Part shown: positions 43,246 through 51,527 of the stretch, piece by piece | Layout of the letters: every line of letters starts with the position of its first letter | How positions within the stretch are numbered: position 1 is the first letter of the stretch | Assembly (NCBI GenBank): GCA_049799955.1 | Contig: JBARIW010000003.1 | Span: forward strand, 1-64,000 | Origin: JBGTFE01 sp049799955 | Lineage (GTDB): Bacteria; Acidobacteriota; Blastocatellia; Pyrinomonadales; Pyrinomonadaceae | Length of the DNA stretch: 64,000 bases | Reading direction: 5' to 3' | The notes under the pieces: generated by a model | Told to the model about the DNA's origin: nothing | Seen by the model: only the letters and a program-made list of their open reading frames with translations | Database searches by the model: none | Position numbers and translations under genes: made by a program

Positions 43246-44232
43246 TTAAAATTCCAGAACAACTTTTCCGAAACTCGCGTTTGATTCAAGATATTCGTGC
43301 GATGCGCGAATTTCCTCGATTCTAAAAACACGGTCGATGTTTGGGTTTATCAAACCTTTTTCGAATAAAGGCACGACTTCTTCGATGAATCGGCGTGTCG
43401 CTTCGGCTTTTTCCGCGGTCGGACGCGCGCGCAAAACCGTTCCGATAATTTTTGCGCGTTTTGCCATCACAAGACCAAAATTAAACTCGGTGCGCGCTCC
43501 GCCGGTCGTGCCGACGAGCATCATTCGACCTTTGAGCGCGAGACTTTGCAGATTTGCCTCAAAATAAACCGCGCCGACTAAATCCAAAATTACATCAACG
43601 CCTCGCCCGCCGGTTTTTTCTTTGATAATTTCGGCAAAGTTTGAATTTTCGCCGGTCAAAATCGCTTCGTCCAAACCGAATTTCCTGCATTCTTCGAGCT
43701 TATCCGCGGTGCGCGAAGTTCCGATTGTTTTTATATTGCGCGCTTTTGCAAGTTGCAGCGCGGCAAGCCCGACGCCCGAGCCGACGGCATGAATCAAAAG
43801 CGTTTCGCCTTCCTTCAAATTCGCCTGAGCGAAAATCGCGTCGTGAGCGGTGATAAAAGCTTCGGGAATTGCGGCGGCTTCCGCGAAAGTCAGATTTTCG
43901 GGAATTTTTGCGAGCAAAGATTCGTCCGACAAAAGAAATTCAGCCTGCGCGCCGCCCGCTGTAATCCCGAAAACGCGGTCGCCGACTTTGAATTCGGAAA
44001 CTTTTTCGCCGATTTCAGCCACTTCGCCCGCGAATTCCAAACCCAGAATTCTTTCGGGAAAACCTTTCGGCGCAGGATAAAATCCTTTGCGCTGCAAAAG
44101 GTCGGCTCTATTTAAAGCGGAAGCCTTTACGTTTACCAGAACTTCGGTTTCTTCGGGCTTCGGCGGATTTTCAACCTCGCGGATTTCGAGATTTTCGATG
44201 CCGCCGAATTCTTTAACAAAAACTGCTTTCAT
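43246..44232 (-). CDS. Zinc-independent quinone oxidoreductase (MDR family, PIG3-like)
   Basis: 328 residues. Medium-chain dehydrogenase without zinc ligands: N-terminal MKAVFVKEFGG, ALNRADLLQRKGFYP, GLEFAGEV, then the NADPH loop HAVGSGVGLAALQLAK and SRTADKLEEC. The closest family by motif is the NAD(P)H:quinone oxidoreductase/PIG3 type. It probably reduces quinones or enones in the cytoplasm. GGTGG ribosome site before the ATG at 44232. Confidence 0.9.
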   Translation of the reverse strand: MKAVFVKEFGGIENLEIREVENPPKPEETEVLVNVKASALNRADLLQRKGFYPAPKGFPERILGLEFAGEVAEIGEKVSEFKVGDRVFGITAGGAQAEFLLSDESLLAKIPENLTFAEAAAIPEAFITAHDAIFAQANLKEGETLLIHAVGSGVGLAALQLAKARNIKTIGTSRTADKLEECRKFGLDEAILTGENSNFAEIIKEKTGGRGVDVILDLVGAVYFEANLQSLALKGRMMLVGTTGGARTEFNFGLVMAKRAKIIGTVLRARPTAEKAEATRRFIEEVVPLFEKGLINPNIDRVFRIEEIRASHEYLESNASFGKVVLEF

Positions 44233-44263
44233 TCTTTTATTCCACCTAAGATTAGAAAAGAAG

Positions 44264-44346
44264 AACAGCCCGCAGGTAAACGCGAATCAGGCGGATTTTC
44301 ACAGATAATTATTTAAAATAAATCCGCGTTTATCTGCGGGCTGTTT
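44264..44346. repeat. Long hairpin H8 (GCGAATCAGGCGGATTTTCAC type)
   Basis: AACAGCCCGCAGGTAAACGCG (44264 on) pairs with CGCGTTTATCTGCGGGCTGTT (44325-44345). Inner part GCGAATCAGGCGGATTTTCA is nearly identical to the same part of H15. It lies between two genes on the same strand. Confidence 0.85.
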
Positions 44347-44349
44347 ATC

Positions 44350-45900
44350 TCAATTACTAAACAGCGCCATTCGCGCTGAATGAGTGATATTGTGCTCCAT
44401 CCAGCCGGGCAAATTGTCTAAAAACTCCTGTTTGCCCGGCATTTCTTCGATATTCCCGATAAATCCGGTCATTTCTTCCAGCAATTCCGCGCGCGTTCGC
44501 GTTCCGTCCATAAGCTCAATTAGATGCTGCGCGATGTCGTCATCAATTTTGATGCTTGCGCCGAGAAGCGTCGAGATGTTTTTGCCGCGTTTGATTTGCC
44601 ACTCCGCAAGCCGGTTTACTTTTGGTTTGTCGCCCGGCTGCGACGAAATTTTCCGCCGGTTTATGTTTATTTCAATTAATCCGGTGCTGTAATAAATTTG
44701 CCACAAAATTTGTGTAAGGATGTTTTGTTCTTTTTCCCAATCGTCAGAAATAAAACCTTTTTCTTCCAAAATCCGCCGCGCATTCTCGATTAATTCGTCA
44801 AAGTCGGCAGAGTTTGCCCAAATTTCGCCGAGATAAACGAGCGCGGCTTTTGCCAAAGGATAGTCAATCTCAATGCCCGCGTCTTTTCTGCCGACAAATT
44901 TTTCCACTTTCCGCGTTGCCAAATCGGGATTTTCGTTGAGCGGACGAATCGGCGAAGAAATGTAAAAATCCTTCAAAACCGAAGGCTCGATTTGCCGTTC
45001 AAGCTCAACCTCCCTGTGGCAAACGAGCGTCTGGCGGAAAAATCGTCCGCGCAGAAAGTCCATATATTGCTCGCGTTCGACAATATCGTCGATAGTTTCC
45101 ATCATTTCGCGCACTTCCGGCGAAAACGAGTGCATCGACATCGCCGTGATTTCCGCTTCGGAAAGAAACTGCAAGCCGTGCCGTCCGAGCGTTTCGACAA
45201 ATTCATAAAAATACAGAGGCTGGTAAAATTCGGCTAAATCGTCGTGATAAATATCCGCCGTCTCGTGGGCGAAATGTCTCTCAAGCTCGCGTTCGAGAAA
45301 CGGTTGAAAGGCTATTTTTTCAGTTGAGTGTTCGACTAAAAAGGCGAGAAACATCATCGCTTTCTGAACTTTTTCGGTCGGGTCGTCCGTTGTCCGCGTG
45401 TGATGGCGCATAATTCGCCGCGCCATATCGCGGATATGCCCGCCGGGAAATGTGTTGTAGCTGATGTAGCCGATGCCGTTCGGCGCAAGCATCGCGCGGT
45501 AAATTTCAAAAACTTTTTCGCGCACGATTTCAGGAATCCAGGAAATAAGCCCGTGCGCGATGATATAGTCAAACTTGCCGAATTCCTCCGCCGTCATCTC
45601 CATCACGTCCATTTGGTGAAAGGAAATATTCGATAAACTCAATTCTTCCGCGCCCTTTTTCGCGTCTTTGATATGACCCGCCGACAAATCGACGCCGACA
45701 AACTCGCTCGACGGAAAAATAAAGGCTTGCGCGAACAGATTGCTGCCGTTGCCGCAGCCGAGTTCGAGAACGCGGCAATTTTCGGCGTTTGCCGGATTCA
45801 TCCCGAAAAGCTTTGCCATTACCGCCAGATTGTCAGGATTTGTCTGCGAAAAAATCTTGCTCGGATAAGCGATTGCGTCATATGAAAAAACATTTTCCAT
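44350..45900 (-). CDS. SAM-dependent methyltransferase with methyltransferase regulatory domain
   Basis: 516 residues. Class I methyltransferase domain about 10-190: SAM loop VLELGCGNGSNL, VDLSAGHI and YIIAHGLISWIPE. Residues about 210-310 fit the methyltransferase regulatory domain, and the C-terminal part (about 370-510) resembles the protein-lysine methyltransferase tail seen in Rickettsia PKMT-like enzymes. The target may be an envelope protein. A good ribosome site GAAGGTG precedes the ATG. Substrate not established. Confidence 0.85.
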   Translation of the reverse strand: MENVFSYDAIAYPSKIFSQTNPDNLAVMAKLFGMNPANAENCRVLELGCGNGSNLFAQAFIFPSSEFVGVDLSAGHIKDAKKGAEELSLSNISFHQMDVMEMTAEEFGKFDYIIAHGLISWIPEIVREKVFEIYRAMLAPNGIGYISYNTFPGGHIRDMARRIMRHHTRTTDDPTEKVQKAMMFLAFLVEHSTEKIAFQPFLERELERHFAHETADIYHDDLAEFYQPLYFYEFVETLGRHGLQFLSEAEITAMSMHSFSPEVREMMETIDDIVEREQYMDFLRGRFFRQTLVCHREVELERQIEPSVLKDFYISSPIRPLNENPDLATRKVEKFVGRKDAGIEIDYPLAKAALVYLGEIWANSADFDELIENARRILEEKGFISDDWEKEQNILTQILWQIYYSTGLIEININRRKISSQPGDKPKVNRLAEWQIKRGKNISTLLGASIKIDDDIAQHLIELMDGTRTRAELLEEMTGFIGNIEEMPGKQEFLDNLPGWMEHNITHSARMALFSN

Positions 45901-45947
45901 TTTTCACCTTCAAAATTTATTTACGGATGACTTTATCACAAAAAAAC

Positions 45948-45982
45948 AAAACGCAGACGATAATTTTCGCCTGCGCCGTTTT
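45948..45982. terminator. Terminator-like hairpin
   Basis: AAAACGCAGACGA / CGCCTGCGCCGTTTTT around TAATTTT; A tract before, T tract after, between two minus-strand genes. A one-armed run of TTTCACT words follows at 45980-46013. Confidence 0.65.
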
Positions 45983-46003
45983 TCACTTCTCATTTTTCAC
46001 TTT

Positions 46004-46432
46004 TCACTTTTTAACGTTTTTCTGCGCCATCGCCATCAGTTCTTCCGGCATCCATTTGCTCAGATTTTTCGCTTCGGCTTCGGCGATTCCTTTATGCCGG
46101 TTGCGCCATTCTTTGGCGGGGTCGTCCTCGCGTCCCGACTGTTTCGGGTAATTTTCGACCTGTTCGAGACTGATGATAATTCCTTGCGCGATTTCCGACC
46201 AATCTTCGGTCTGAATGCCGCGCAGAACGACCGGCAAGCCCGATGTCCAATCTTCTTCGGGCGCAATATTGTCGTATTCGGGAATGGTTAAAAACGCGGT
46301 CAAAGGAAACGGCTTGCCCGAAAATTCGCTGACGATTTGCGATTTTACGTCCTTGAAAGCGCCGTTCGGATTAGCGTTGCGGATTTCCATTGCGCGGCGA
46401 AAAATGTCGGACACGGTTGTTTGATTGCTCAT
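46004..46432 (-). CDS. Hypothetical protein
   Basis: 142 residues, cytoplasmic, no known motif. Helical N-terminus (SDIFRRAMEIRNANPNGAF), a middle with PEYDNIAPEEDWTSGL and a C-terminal helix rich in Lys/Glu/Ala. The reading frame has codon use like its neighbours, so I take it as real. It precedes the methyltransferase gene on the same strand with about 100 nt between. Function unknown. Confidence 0.6.
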   Translation of the reverse strand: MSNQTTVSDIFRRAMEIRNANPNGAFKDVKSQIVSEFSGKPFPLTAFLTIPEYDNIAPEEDWTSGLPVVLRGIQTEDWSEIAQGIIISLEQVENYPKQSGREDDPAKEWRNRHKGIAEAEAKNLSKWMPEELMAMAQKNVKK

Positions 46433-46459
46433 TTTTTTAAGTTACACGGTTTATTTATT

Positions 46460-46544
46460 TAACGCAAAGTCGCAAAGCCGCCAAGACGCAAAGAAAATTA
46501 CATAAAATAACTTTGCGACTCTGCGACTTTGCAACTTTGCGTTA
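46460..46544. repeat. Tandem-word hairpin H10 (word CGCAAAGT, 8 nt)
   Basis: Left arm of four 8-mers CGCAAAGT/C/CGCCAAGA (46462-46493), right arm CTTTGCGA CTCTGCGA CTTTGCAA CTTTGCGT (46511-46542). It fills a divergent spacer. Confidence 0.85.
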
Positions 46545-46558
46545 AAATCTAAAAAATT

Positions 46559-47068
46559 ATGCGAAAATACATTTATCAAATGCATTTATGGCTCGGAATT
46601 CTCGTTTCGATTCCGGTTCTGGCGTGGGCTTTGAGCGGTTTTCTTTATGCTTTGCCGAACACGGTCGAAGGCGGCACGGTGGAAAAGATTGACGCAAATC
46701 GCGTGAAAATCGCGCCGCCGGAAGCGATGAACCGGGCAAATGAATTGGCGGGAAAAACTTTGCCGACGACGGCTTTGACGCTTTTGATGAAAGACGGAAA
46801 ACCCGTTTACCAATCAATCGGCGGACTTGGCGCGGATTCGATTTTTATCGACGCGGAAACGGGCGTTGCGACCATGTCCGCGCCGCCAAACTTAAAGACG
46901 CAGTTTTTCCGGCAGGCGCATTTTTATTATTTTGCCGGAAGCTGGCAGGTTACGCTTTTAATTATTTTTTCGCTTCTGGCGTGTCTGTCGGCGCTGACGG
47001 GAATTTATCTGAACTGCGTTTACTGGTTCGGCGGAAGAAGAAGAAAGATGCCGGATGCCGGATGTTAG
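46559..47068 (+). CDS. PepSY-type membrane protein
   Basis: 169 residues. Two transmembrane helices (about 8-30 and 125-150) around a periplasmic PepSY-like domain (about 35-115: ANELAGKTLPTTALTLLMKDGK, IFIDAETG). Short for PepSY-associated membrane proteins, which often have four helices. Role may be in iron or metal reduction, or as a membrane partner; not known. The last four residues (DAGC region) and stop codon are encoded by repeat H11. Upstream of a thioredoxin-like gene on the same strand. Confidence 0.75.
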   Translation: MRKYIYQMHLWLGILVSIPVLAWALSGFLYALPNTVEGGTVEKIDANRVKIAPPEAMNRANELAGKTLPTTALTLLMKDGKPVYQSIGGLGADSIFIDAETGVATMSAPPNLKTQFFRQAHFYYFAGSWQVTLLIIFSLLACLSALTGIYLNCVYWFGGRRRKMPDAGC

Positions 47069-47137
47069 CGAAGAATTTTCTTTTACTGACATGCGGCGTC
47101 TGATATCTGACATCTCGCCCTTGTCTTTCGGCATCTG
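47045..47137. repeat. Tandem-word hairpin H11 (word GATGCCG)
   Basis: GATGCCGGATGCCGGATGTTA (47046-47066) and degenerate inverse words to about 47137; loop GCGAAGAATTTTCTTTTAC. It begins inside the 3' end of the PepSY gene. Confidence 0.7.
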
Positions 47138-47169
47138 AAAAGCTTAGTCTTATCGCAGGAGTTATAAAT

Positions 47170-47784
47170 ATGAAAACGCTTTTATTACTGGCAATTATGA
47201 TTTTTTCCGTCGCCTTCGCCAATGCGCAAAATCACGAATACGCGCCGGTGCAGGAAAAGGAAATAAATTACAAAGACTGGACGTATAAATCGGTTCGCGG
47301 CGGAGCGGAGACGAATCTGCGCGATTTTACGAAAGGTAAAAAGCTCGTCATGGTCGTATATTTCGCGCCGTGGTGTCCGAACTGGAAGCTGGAAGCGCCC
47401 ATCGCGCAAAAGCTTTACGAAAAATATAAAGCGGACGGTTTCGATGTCATCGGCGTCGGCGAATACGATACGATTGACGTGATGAAAACGAGTCTCGATA
47501 CTTTCAAAATTACGTTTCCCGTCGTTTATGAATTGGAGCTGAAAGAAACGAAGGAAAGAATCGACGTTAAACAGAAAACTCTGCATTACGAATATCGCCA
47601 GAAGACCGGCGACGCGCGAAATTGGGGTTCGCCGTGGAATATATTTTTGATTCCTTCGAAGCTGAAAAAGAAAGGCGACACGCTGACCGAAAAAACATTC
47701 GTCGTCAACGGCGAATTGATTGAAGCCGAAACCGAAGCGTTTATTCGTGAGCAACTAGGTTTGAAAAAAGAAGAAGTGAAGTAG
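47170..47784 (+). CDS. Secreted thioredoxin-like protein with a single active-site Cys
   Basis: 204 residues. Signal peptide 1-20 (LLLAIMIFSVAFANAQ). Thioredoxin/TlpA fold about 45-190 with FAPWCPNWKLEAP, where the usual WCxxC reads WCPNW, so the second, resolving Cys is absent. A later ITFPVVYELE fits the cis-Pro loop. It could be a one-Cys peroxiredoxin-like enzyme or a heme/copper chaperone; standard disulfide reductase activity is unlikely. Good AGGAG ribosome site at 47156-47160. The stop TAG overlaps repeat H12. Confidence 0.82.
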   Translation: MKTLLLLAIMIFSVAFANAQNHEYAPVQEKEINYKDWTYKSVRGGAETNLRDFTKGKKLVMVVYFAPWCPNWKLEAPIAQKLYEKYKADGFDVIGVGEYDTIDVMKTSLDTFKITFPVVYELELKETKERIDVKQKTLHYEYRQKTGDARNWGSPWNIFLIPSKLKKKGDTLTEKTFVVNGELIEAETEAFIREQLGLKKEEVK

Positions 47785-47860
47785 ATGTCAGATGTCAGAT
47801 GTTAGTTTAAGAAGTGTTCTTTCTCTTCACTAGCATCTGACATCTGACATCCAGCATCTT
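47783..47860. repeat. Tandem-word hairpin H12 (word GATGTCA)
   Basis: GATGTCA x2 then GATGTTA (47784-47804) and inverse CATCTGA x2, CATCCAG, CATC (47834-47858); loop AAGAAGTGTTCTTTCTCTTC. It overlaps the preceding stop codon. Confidence 0.85.
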
Positions 47861-47863
47861 TCT

Positions 47864-48385
47864 TCAGGGCATCGCTTCGAGCGTGTCCGAAAGCTTCTCG
47901 ATTAATGTGAGAAGCGGTTTGCCCGAATCTATAAATTGCCCGCCGTTGGCATAATCTTCCGCCTGACCGCAGAGAGCGGTGATTCCTTCAACTTTTAAAA
48001 GATAAGCGCGCAGAGCCGGTTTTGTGCGAAATTCCGTTTCGAGCGCGGCAAGACCGGCGCTGATATTTCGCAAGCCCGTCATCACAGCCTGTTTGTTTTT
48101 ATTATTTATGTCGATGCCTTTCTGCGTGGCTTTTCCGGCTTTGATTTCCACGTCGAGGTCTTCGATGGAACGCCCGATAATTCCCAGATTATAGACAAAT
48201 TTCGAAACGTTCTTTATCTGAATCGAAACCTTTGCGGCGGCGGCTTTGACATCGGCAATATTCGAAATGGTTGTCGCTGTCGGTGTTGCCGTCGTCGTTT
48301 TCTTTTTCTTCTGCGCCTCAGCCGAAAACGCAAAACACAAAACGCACAATAAAACTAAACTGATTTTTCTTAAATTTTTGTTCAT
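47864..48385 (-). CDS. Secreted hypothetical protein
   Basis: 173 residues from the ATG at 48383-48385 (MNKNLRKI); ATGs at 48415 and 48421 are possible. Signal peptide 1-24 (VLLCVLCFAFSAEAQ), Lys/Thr-rich TPTATT linker, then an all-helical body of about 130 residues (VKAAAAKVSIQIKNVSKFVY, LRNISAGLAALETEF). No known family. Likely periplasmic. It is convergent with the thioredoxin-like gene through H12. Confidence 0.65.
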   Translation of the reverse strand: MNKNLRKISLVLLCVLCFAFSAEAQKKKKTTTATPTATTISNIADVKAAAAKVSIQIKNVSKFVYNLGIIGRSIEDLDVEIKAGKATQKGIDINNKNKQAVMTGLRNISAGLAALETEFRTKPALRAYLLKVEGITALCGQAEDYANGGQFIDSGKPLLTLIEKLSDTLEAMP

Positions 48386-48395
48386 AAATTTTTTA

Positions 48396-48447
48396 ATCGA
48401 TAATTTATTTTTCATTATCAATTATCAATTATCAATTATCAATTAAT
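48396..48447. repeat. Tandem-word element H13, one long arm (word ATTATCA)
   Basis: Four tandem ATTATCA units (48414-48443) with only a short inverse GATAAT to the left. Same word as the right arm of H1, 45 kb away. Confidence 0.8.
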
Positions 48448-48491
48448 TCTCGCTTTCCACTTCATAAAGAAAATCTTATCATTAAATAAAG

Positions 48492-49169
48492 ATGCGAGAA
48501 AGATTACTCGAAGTTCGCCGTCTCGGACGCTTTGCTTATGACGACGGGCTGAATTTACAAAAAGAGCTTGAGAGCGAAGTTATCCAGCGGCGGGAAAAAG
48601 ATTTTCTTCTTCTGCTGGAACATCCGCACACGTTTACTTTAGGCAGACGCGCAAAAATGGACGGCGTTTTAGCGACCGCCGAATTGCTGAAATCGCTCGA
48701 CGTTTCGGTTTTTGAAACAAATCGCGGCGGCAAGGTTACATATCACGGACTCGGGCAAATCGTCGGTTATCCGATTATAAATCTGAGTTCATACAAAGAA
48801 GACGTGCATAAATACGTGCGCGATTTGGAAGAAGCTTTGATTCGGACGATGAAGGATTTCGGCATCGAATCTTTCCGAATCGAAGGTTTGACGGGCGTTC
48901 ACACGCGCGAGGGAAAAATCGCCGCCATCGGCGTTCACATCAAACGCTGGGTTACGACGCACGGTTTTGCGCTGAACGTAAACACGGATTTGAGCTTTTT
49001 CAACTGGATAATCGCCTGCGAAGGCGAACCCGTAGCCTCGATGGAGCAATTATTGGGGCGTGAAATTGATTTACGGGAAGTCGAAGACAGAATTATCGAA
49101 AATTTTGCCGAAGTTTTTGAATTTAAGAGAGTTACAGAGTTACAGAGTTGCAGAGTTGCAGAAAGTTGA
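48492..49169 (+). CDS. lipB: Octanoyl-ACP:protein transferase LipB
   Basis: 225 residues. Family motifs: LEHPHTFTLGRRAK, NRGGKVTYHGLGQIVGYPI and the catalytic CEG (IIACEGEPVASM) plus a Lys in IAAIGVHIKRW. It transfers octanoate from ACP to lipoyl domains of 2-oxoacid dehydrogenases. It is slightly longer than usual because the last ten or twelve residues (VTELQSCRVAES) come from repeat element H14. No lipA is seen nearby. Confidence 0.95.
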   Translation: MRERLLEVRRLGRFAYDDGLNLQKELESEVIQRREKDFLLLLEHPHTFTLGRRAKMDGVLATAELLKSLDVSVFETNRGGKVTYHGLGQIVGYPIINLSSYKEDVHKYVRDLEEALIRTMKDFGIESFRIEGLTGVHTREGKIAAIGVHIKRWVTTHGFALNVNTDLSFFNWIIACEGEPVASMEQLLGREIDLREVEDRIIENFAEVFEFKRVTELQSCRVAES

Positions 49170-49220
49170 AAGCAGATTTAACCCTGTAACTTCCCGCAAC
49201 TCTGTAACTCTGCAACTTTT
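49126..49220. repeat. Tandem-word hairpin H14 (word AGAGTTAC/AGAGTTGC)
   Basis: Left arm of AGAGTTAC x2 and AGAGTTGC x2 (49129-49162), right arm with CTCTGTAA and CTCTGCAA words (49182-49219). It forms the 3' end and stop codon of lipB. Confidence 0.85.
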
Positions 49221-49283
49221 CGCGAACTTAATTTTCTAAAAATACGTTGGTCTCTTTGCGGAAATTTACTCGCTGGAGACTCA

Positions 49284-50330
49284 ATGAAAAAAATACTCAT
49301 CTCGATTTCAGCAATTATATTGCTTCTTACCCTTGTTACTCTTTATTTTCAAATCTGGAAAAAACCTGCCGAAGTTGACAGCGGTTTTGTAAAACATCAT
49401 CTCACATTTACCGGACATTCGGACAGACTTTTTGAAGCTCTGTTTTCTCCTGACGGAGAATTGATTGCCAGCGCGGGCGTTGACGGTTCGGTCAAAATCT
49501 GGCGGAAAACGGACGCTTCGATTGTTCGCACGCTCGAACATCCGGCGGGCGTAACGGCAATCGCCTTCAGCCCGGACGGAAATTATCTCGTTACGGGCAG
49601 TTTTGATTCAAACGTCAGGCTCTGGCGCGTTGCGGACGGAACGCTCGCGAAAACCTTTTCCGGTCACCAGGCAACGGTCTGGACGGTCGCGTTCAGTCCC
49701 GATAACAAAACGATTGCGAGCGGCTGCGAAGACAAAACCATCAAGCTCTGGGACGCAAATCAGGGAAATTTAATCAGAACGCTCGAAGGACATACTCTCA
49801 ACGTTTGGGCGGTCGCGTTCAGTCCTGACGGCAAAAATCTCGCCAGCGGAAGCTTTGACCAAAAGATAAAAATCTGGAATGTCGCGGATGGCGCATTAAT
49901 CAGAACGATTGAAGGACACACGCAGGCGGTTTTAAGCGTTGTATACAGCAAAGACGGGCGATATTTAGCCAGCGGCGGCGATGATTCGACGGTTAATTTA
50001 TGGAATGCGGCGGACGGTAAACTGATTCGCTCTTTTCAGGGCGAATCCGAACACGTTTACACGGTTTCAATCAGTCCCGACGGCAAGCGAATTTTGAGCG
50101 GCGGCAGAGACAGAAACACTTTCGGCGAGCTTATACAAAACTTTTTCGGCACGTCGGACACGAATAAATGGGTTACGGTTCGGCTCTGGAATGCGGAAGA
50201 CGGCAAATTGATTCATACATTCTCGGAGCATTCGAATGACGTTTTTTCGGCGGTTTTCAGCGACGACGGAAAATGGATTGCGACCGCCGGCGAGGATAAA
50301 ACCGTTAGTGTTTTTGAATTATCGCAATAA
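49284..50330 (+). CDS. WD40 repeat protein anchored by an N-terminal helix
   Basis: 348 residues. One N-terminal hydrophobic helix (ISAIILLLTLVTLYFQIW) then seven WD40 units beginning at about residue 37 (FTGHSDRLFEALFSPDGE, IASGCEDKTIKLWD, LASGSFDQKIKIWN, ISPDGKRILSGGRD). A closed seven-blade propeller on the outer face of the cytoplasmic membrane is expected. It is a protein-binding scaffold of unknown partner. TGGAG ribosome site 7 nt before ATG 49284. It is followed by the Asn-rich lipoprotein gene. Confidence 0.92.
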   Translation: MKKILISISAIILLLTLVTLYFQIWKKPAEVDSGFVKHHLTFTGHSDRLFEALFSPDGELIASAGVDGSVKIWRKTDASIVRTLEHPAGVTAIAFSPDGNYLVTGSFDSNVRLWRVADGTLAKTFSGHQATVWTVAFSPDNKTIASGCEDKTIKLWDANQGNLIRTLEGHTLNVWAVAFSPDGKNLASGSFDQKIKIWNVADGALIRTIEGHTQAVLSVVYSKDGRYLASGGDDSTVNLWNAADGKLIRSFQGESEHVYTVSISPDGKRILSGGRDRNTFGELIQNFFGTSDTNKWVTVRLWNAEDGKLIHTFSEHSNDVFSAVFSDDGKWIATAGEDKTVSVFELSQ

Positions 50331-50374
50331 CTGTTCGGGCAGTTTTTCCGCGCTTGTCTTATAATGAAAAAATT

Positions 50375-51334
50375 ATGAGATATACAATTCTTTTAGCTGT
50401 TTTTACCGCGATTGTTTTTTTTACGGCTTGTCCGCAGCCTTCGACAAACAGTAATATGAATGCAAACAATGCGAACACGGCAAACACGAACGCTTCGCCC
50501 GTCGCGCAGGTTTTGTCTGAAACCGAGCGCCCGCAGAAAATCAAGGATATGATGACGCAGCGCGGCGAACAGGACGAAGCGAAACCGTCGCTGAAAATCG
50601 TCGAGCCGAAGGCGGATTCGACCGTTGCAAGCTCGACCGTGAAAGTAAAACTGGAGCTCTCCGGCGACCTCAAAGGCTACAAGCCGATGAAGGATATGAC
50701 GACGCAGATGGGCAATCACATTCACGTCATTCTCGATAATCAGCCGTATGAAGCTTATTACAATCTCGACAGCGAATTTGAATTGAGAAACGTTACGGAC
50801 GGCGAACACACACTGCGCGTTTTTCCTTCGCGCCCGTGGCACGAAAGCTATAAAACAGACGGCGCGTTTCAGATGGTCAAATTCTCTGTAAAAAACGGCG
50901 GCGGCGACACGACGAAACCGACCACGACCAATTCGGGAAATACGATGTCGAACGCAAATTCAAACGCGAATCCGCAATCGACGCCCGAAGGAAAGGATAT
51001 GCAGGCTTCAAAAGCCGGCGCGGTCGATATAACAAAACCGCTTCTGACCTACAGCCGTCCGAAAGGCGAATACAAAGGCGCGGACGCCGACGCGATTATG
51101 ATTGATTTCTGGCTTTTGAACGCGAAGCTCGTCGGCGACGGCGGCGAATACCGCGTTCGCTATTGGGTTGACGGCGGCGATGCGAAATACATCGACAAAT
51201 GGCAGCCGATTTGGCTCAAAGGCTGGACGGACGGAAAACACAAGGTCAAAGTCGAATTAGTCAATAAAAACGGCGAATTAGTCGATAACGGCGGTTATAA
51301 CTCGACCGAGCGCGAGATAACGATTGCGAAATAA
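50375..51334 (+). CDS. Asn-rich lipoprotein
   Basis: 319 residues from the ATG at 50375 (MRYTILLAVFTAIVFF). Lipobox FFTAC at about 15-19, Asn/Ala/Thr-rich linker, then two beta-rich domains separated by a second Asn/Thr-rich linker (about 185-215). The first has NHIHVILDNQPYEAYYN and DGEHTLRVFPSRPWHE, the second YRVRYWVDGGDAKYID and WTDGKHKVKVELV, so the two halves may be duplicated beta-sandwiches. No known enzyme motif. A TATAAT box at 50359-50364 is so close that the mRNA could be nearly leaderless. Outer or inner membrane lipoprotein of unknown role. Confidence 0.78.
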   Translation: MRYTILLAVFTAIVFFTACPQPSTNSNMNANNANTANTNASPVAQVLSETERPQKIKDMMTQRGEQDEAKPSLKIVEPKADSTVASSTVKVKLELSGDLKGYKPMKDMTTQMGNHIHVILDNQPYEAYYNLDSEFELRNVTDGEHTLRVFPSRPWHESYKTDGAFQMVKFSVKNGGGDTTKPTTTNSGNTMSNANSNANPQSTPEGKDMQASKAGAVDITKPLLTYSRPKGEYKGADADAIMIDFWLLNAKLVGDGGEYRVRYWVDGGDAKYIDKWQPIWLKGWTDGKHKVKVELVNKNGELVDNGGYNSTEREITIAK

Positions 51335-51335
51335 G

Positions 51336-51442
51336 AAATAGAACGCGGGCGGGCGCGAATCAGACGGATTTTCACGGATAAATATTTATATTAAAAATCT
51401 GTGTAAATCTGCTTTATCCGCGCCCGCTCGCGTTCTATTTCC
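51336..51442. repeat. Long hairpin H15 (GCGAATCAGACGGATTTTCAC type)
   Basis: GAAATAGAACGCG..GCGGGCGCG (51336 on) pairs with CGCGCCCGC..CGCGTTCTATTTC (to 51442); inner word GCGAATCAGACGGATTTTCA nearly identical to H8. Immediately after the lipoprotein stop. Confidence 0.85.
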
Positions 51443-51527
51443 AAGATAATTTATCAATAACTTGAACTTGGAATAGTTTTCTTTTAACCTCAATAATTAG
51501 ACTAAAAACTTTGGAGAGTAGATTTTA

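Noticed and set aside
46460..46544. GCAAAGCC motif as a second c-di-GMP riboswitch
   Set aside because: It is part of the 8-nt word array H10; no GNRA stem or closing GGUUGCC is present.
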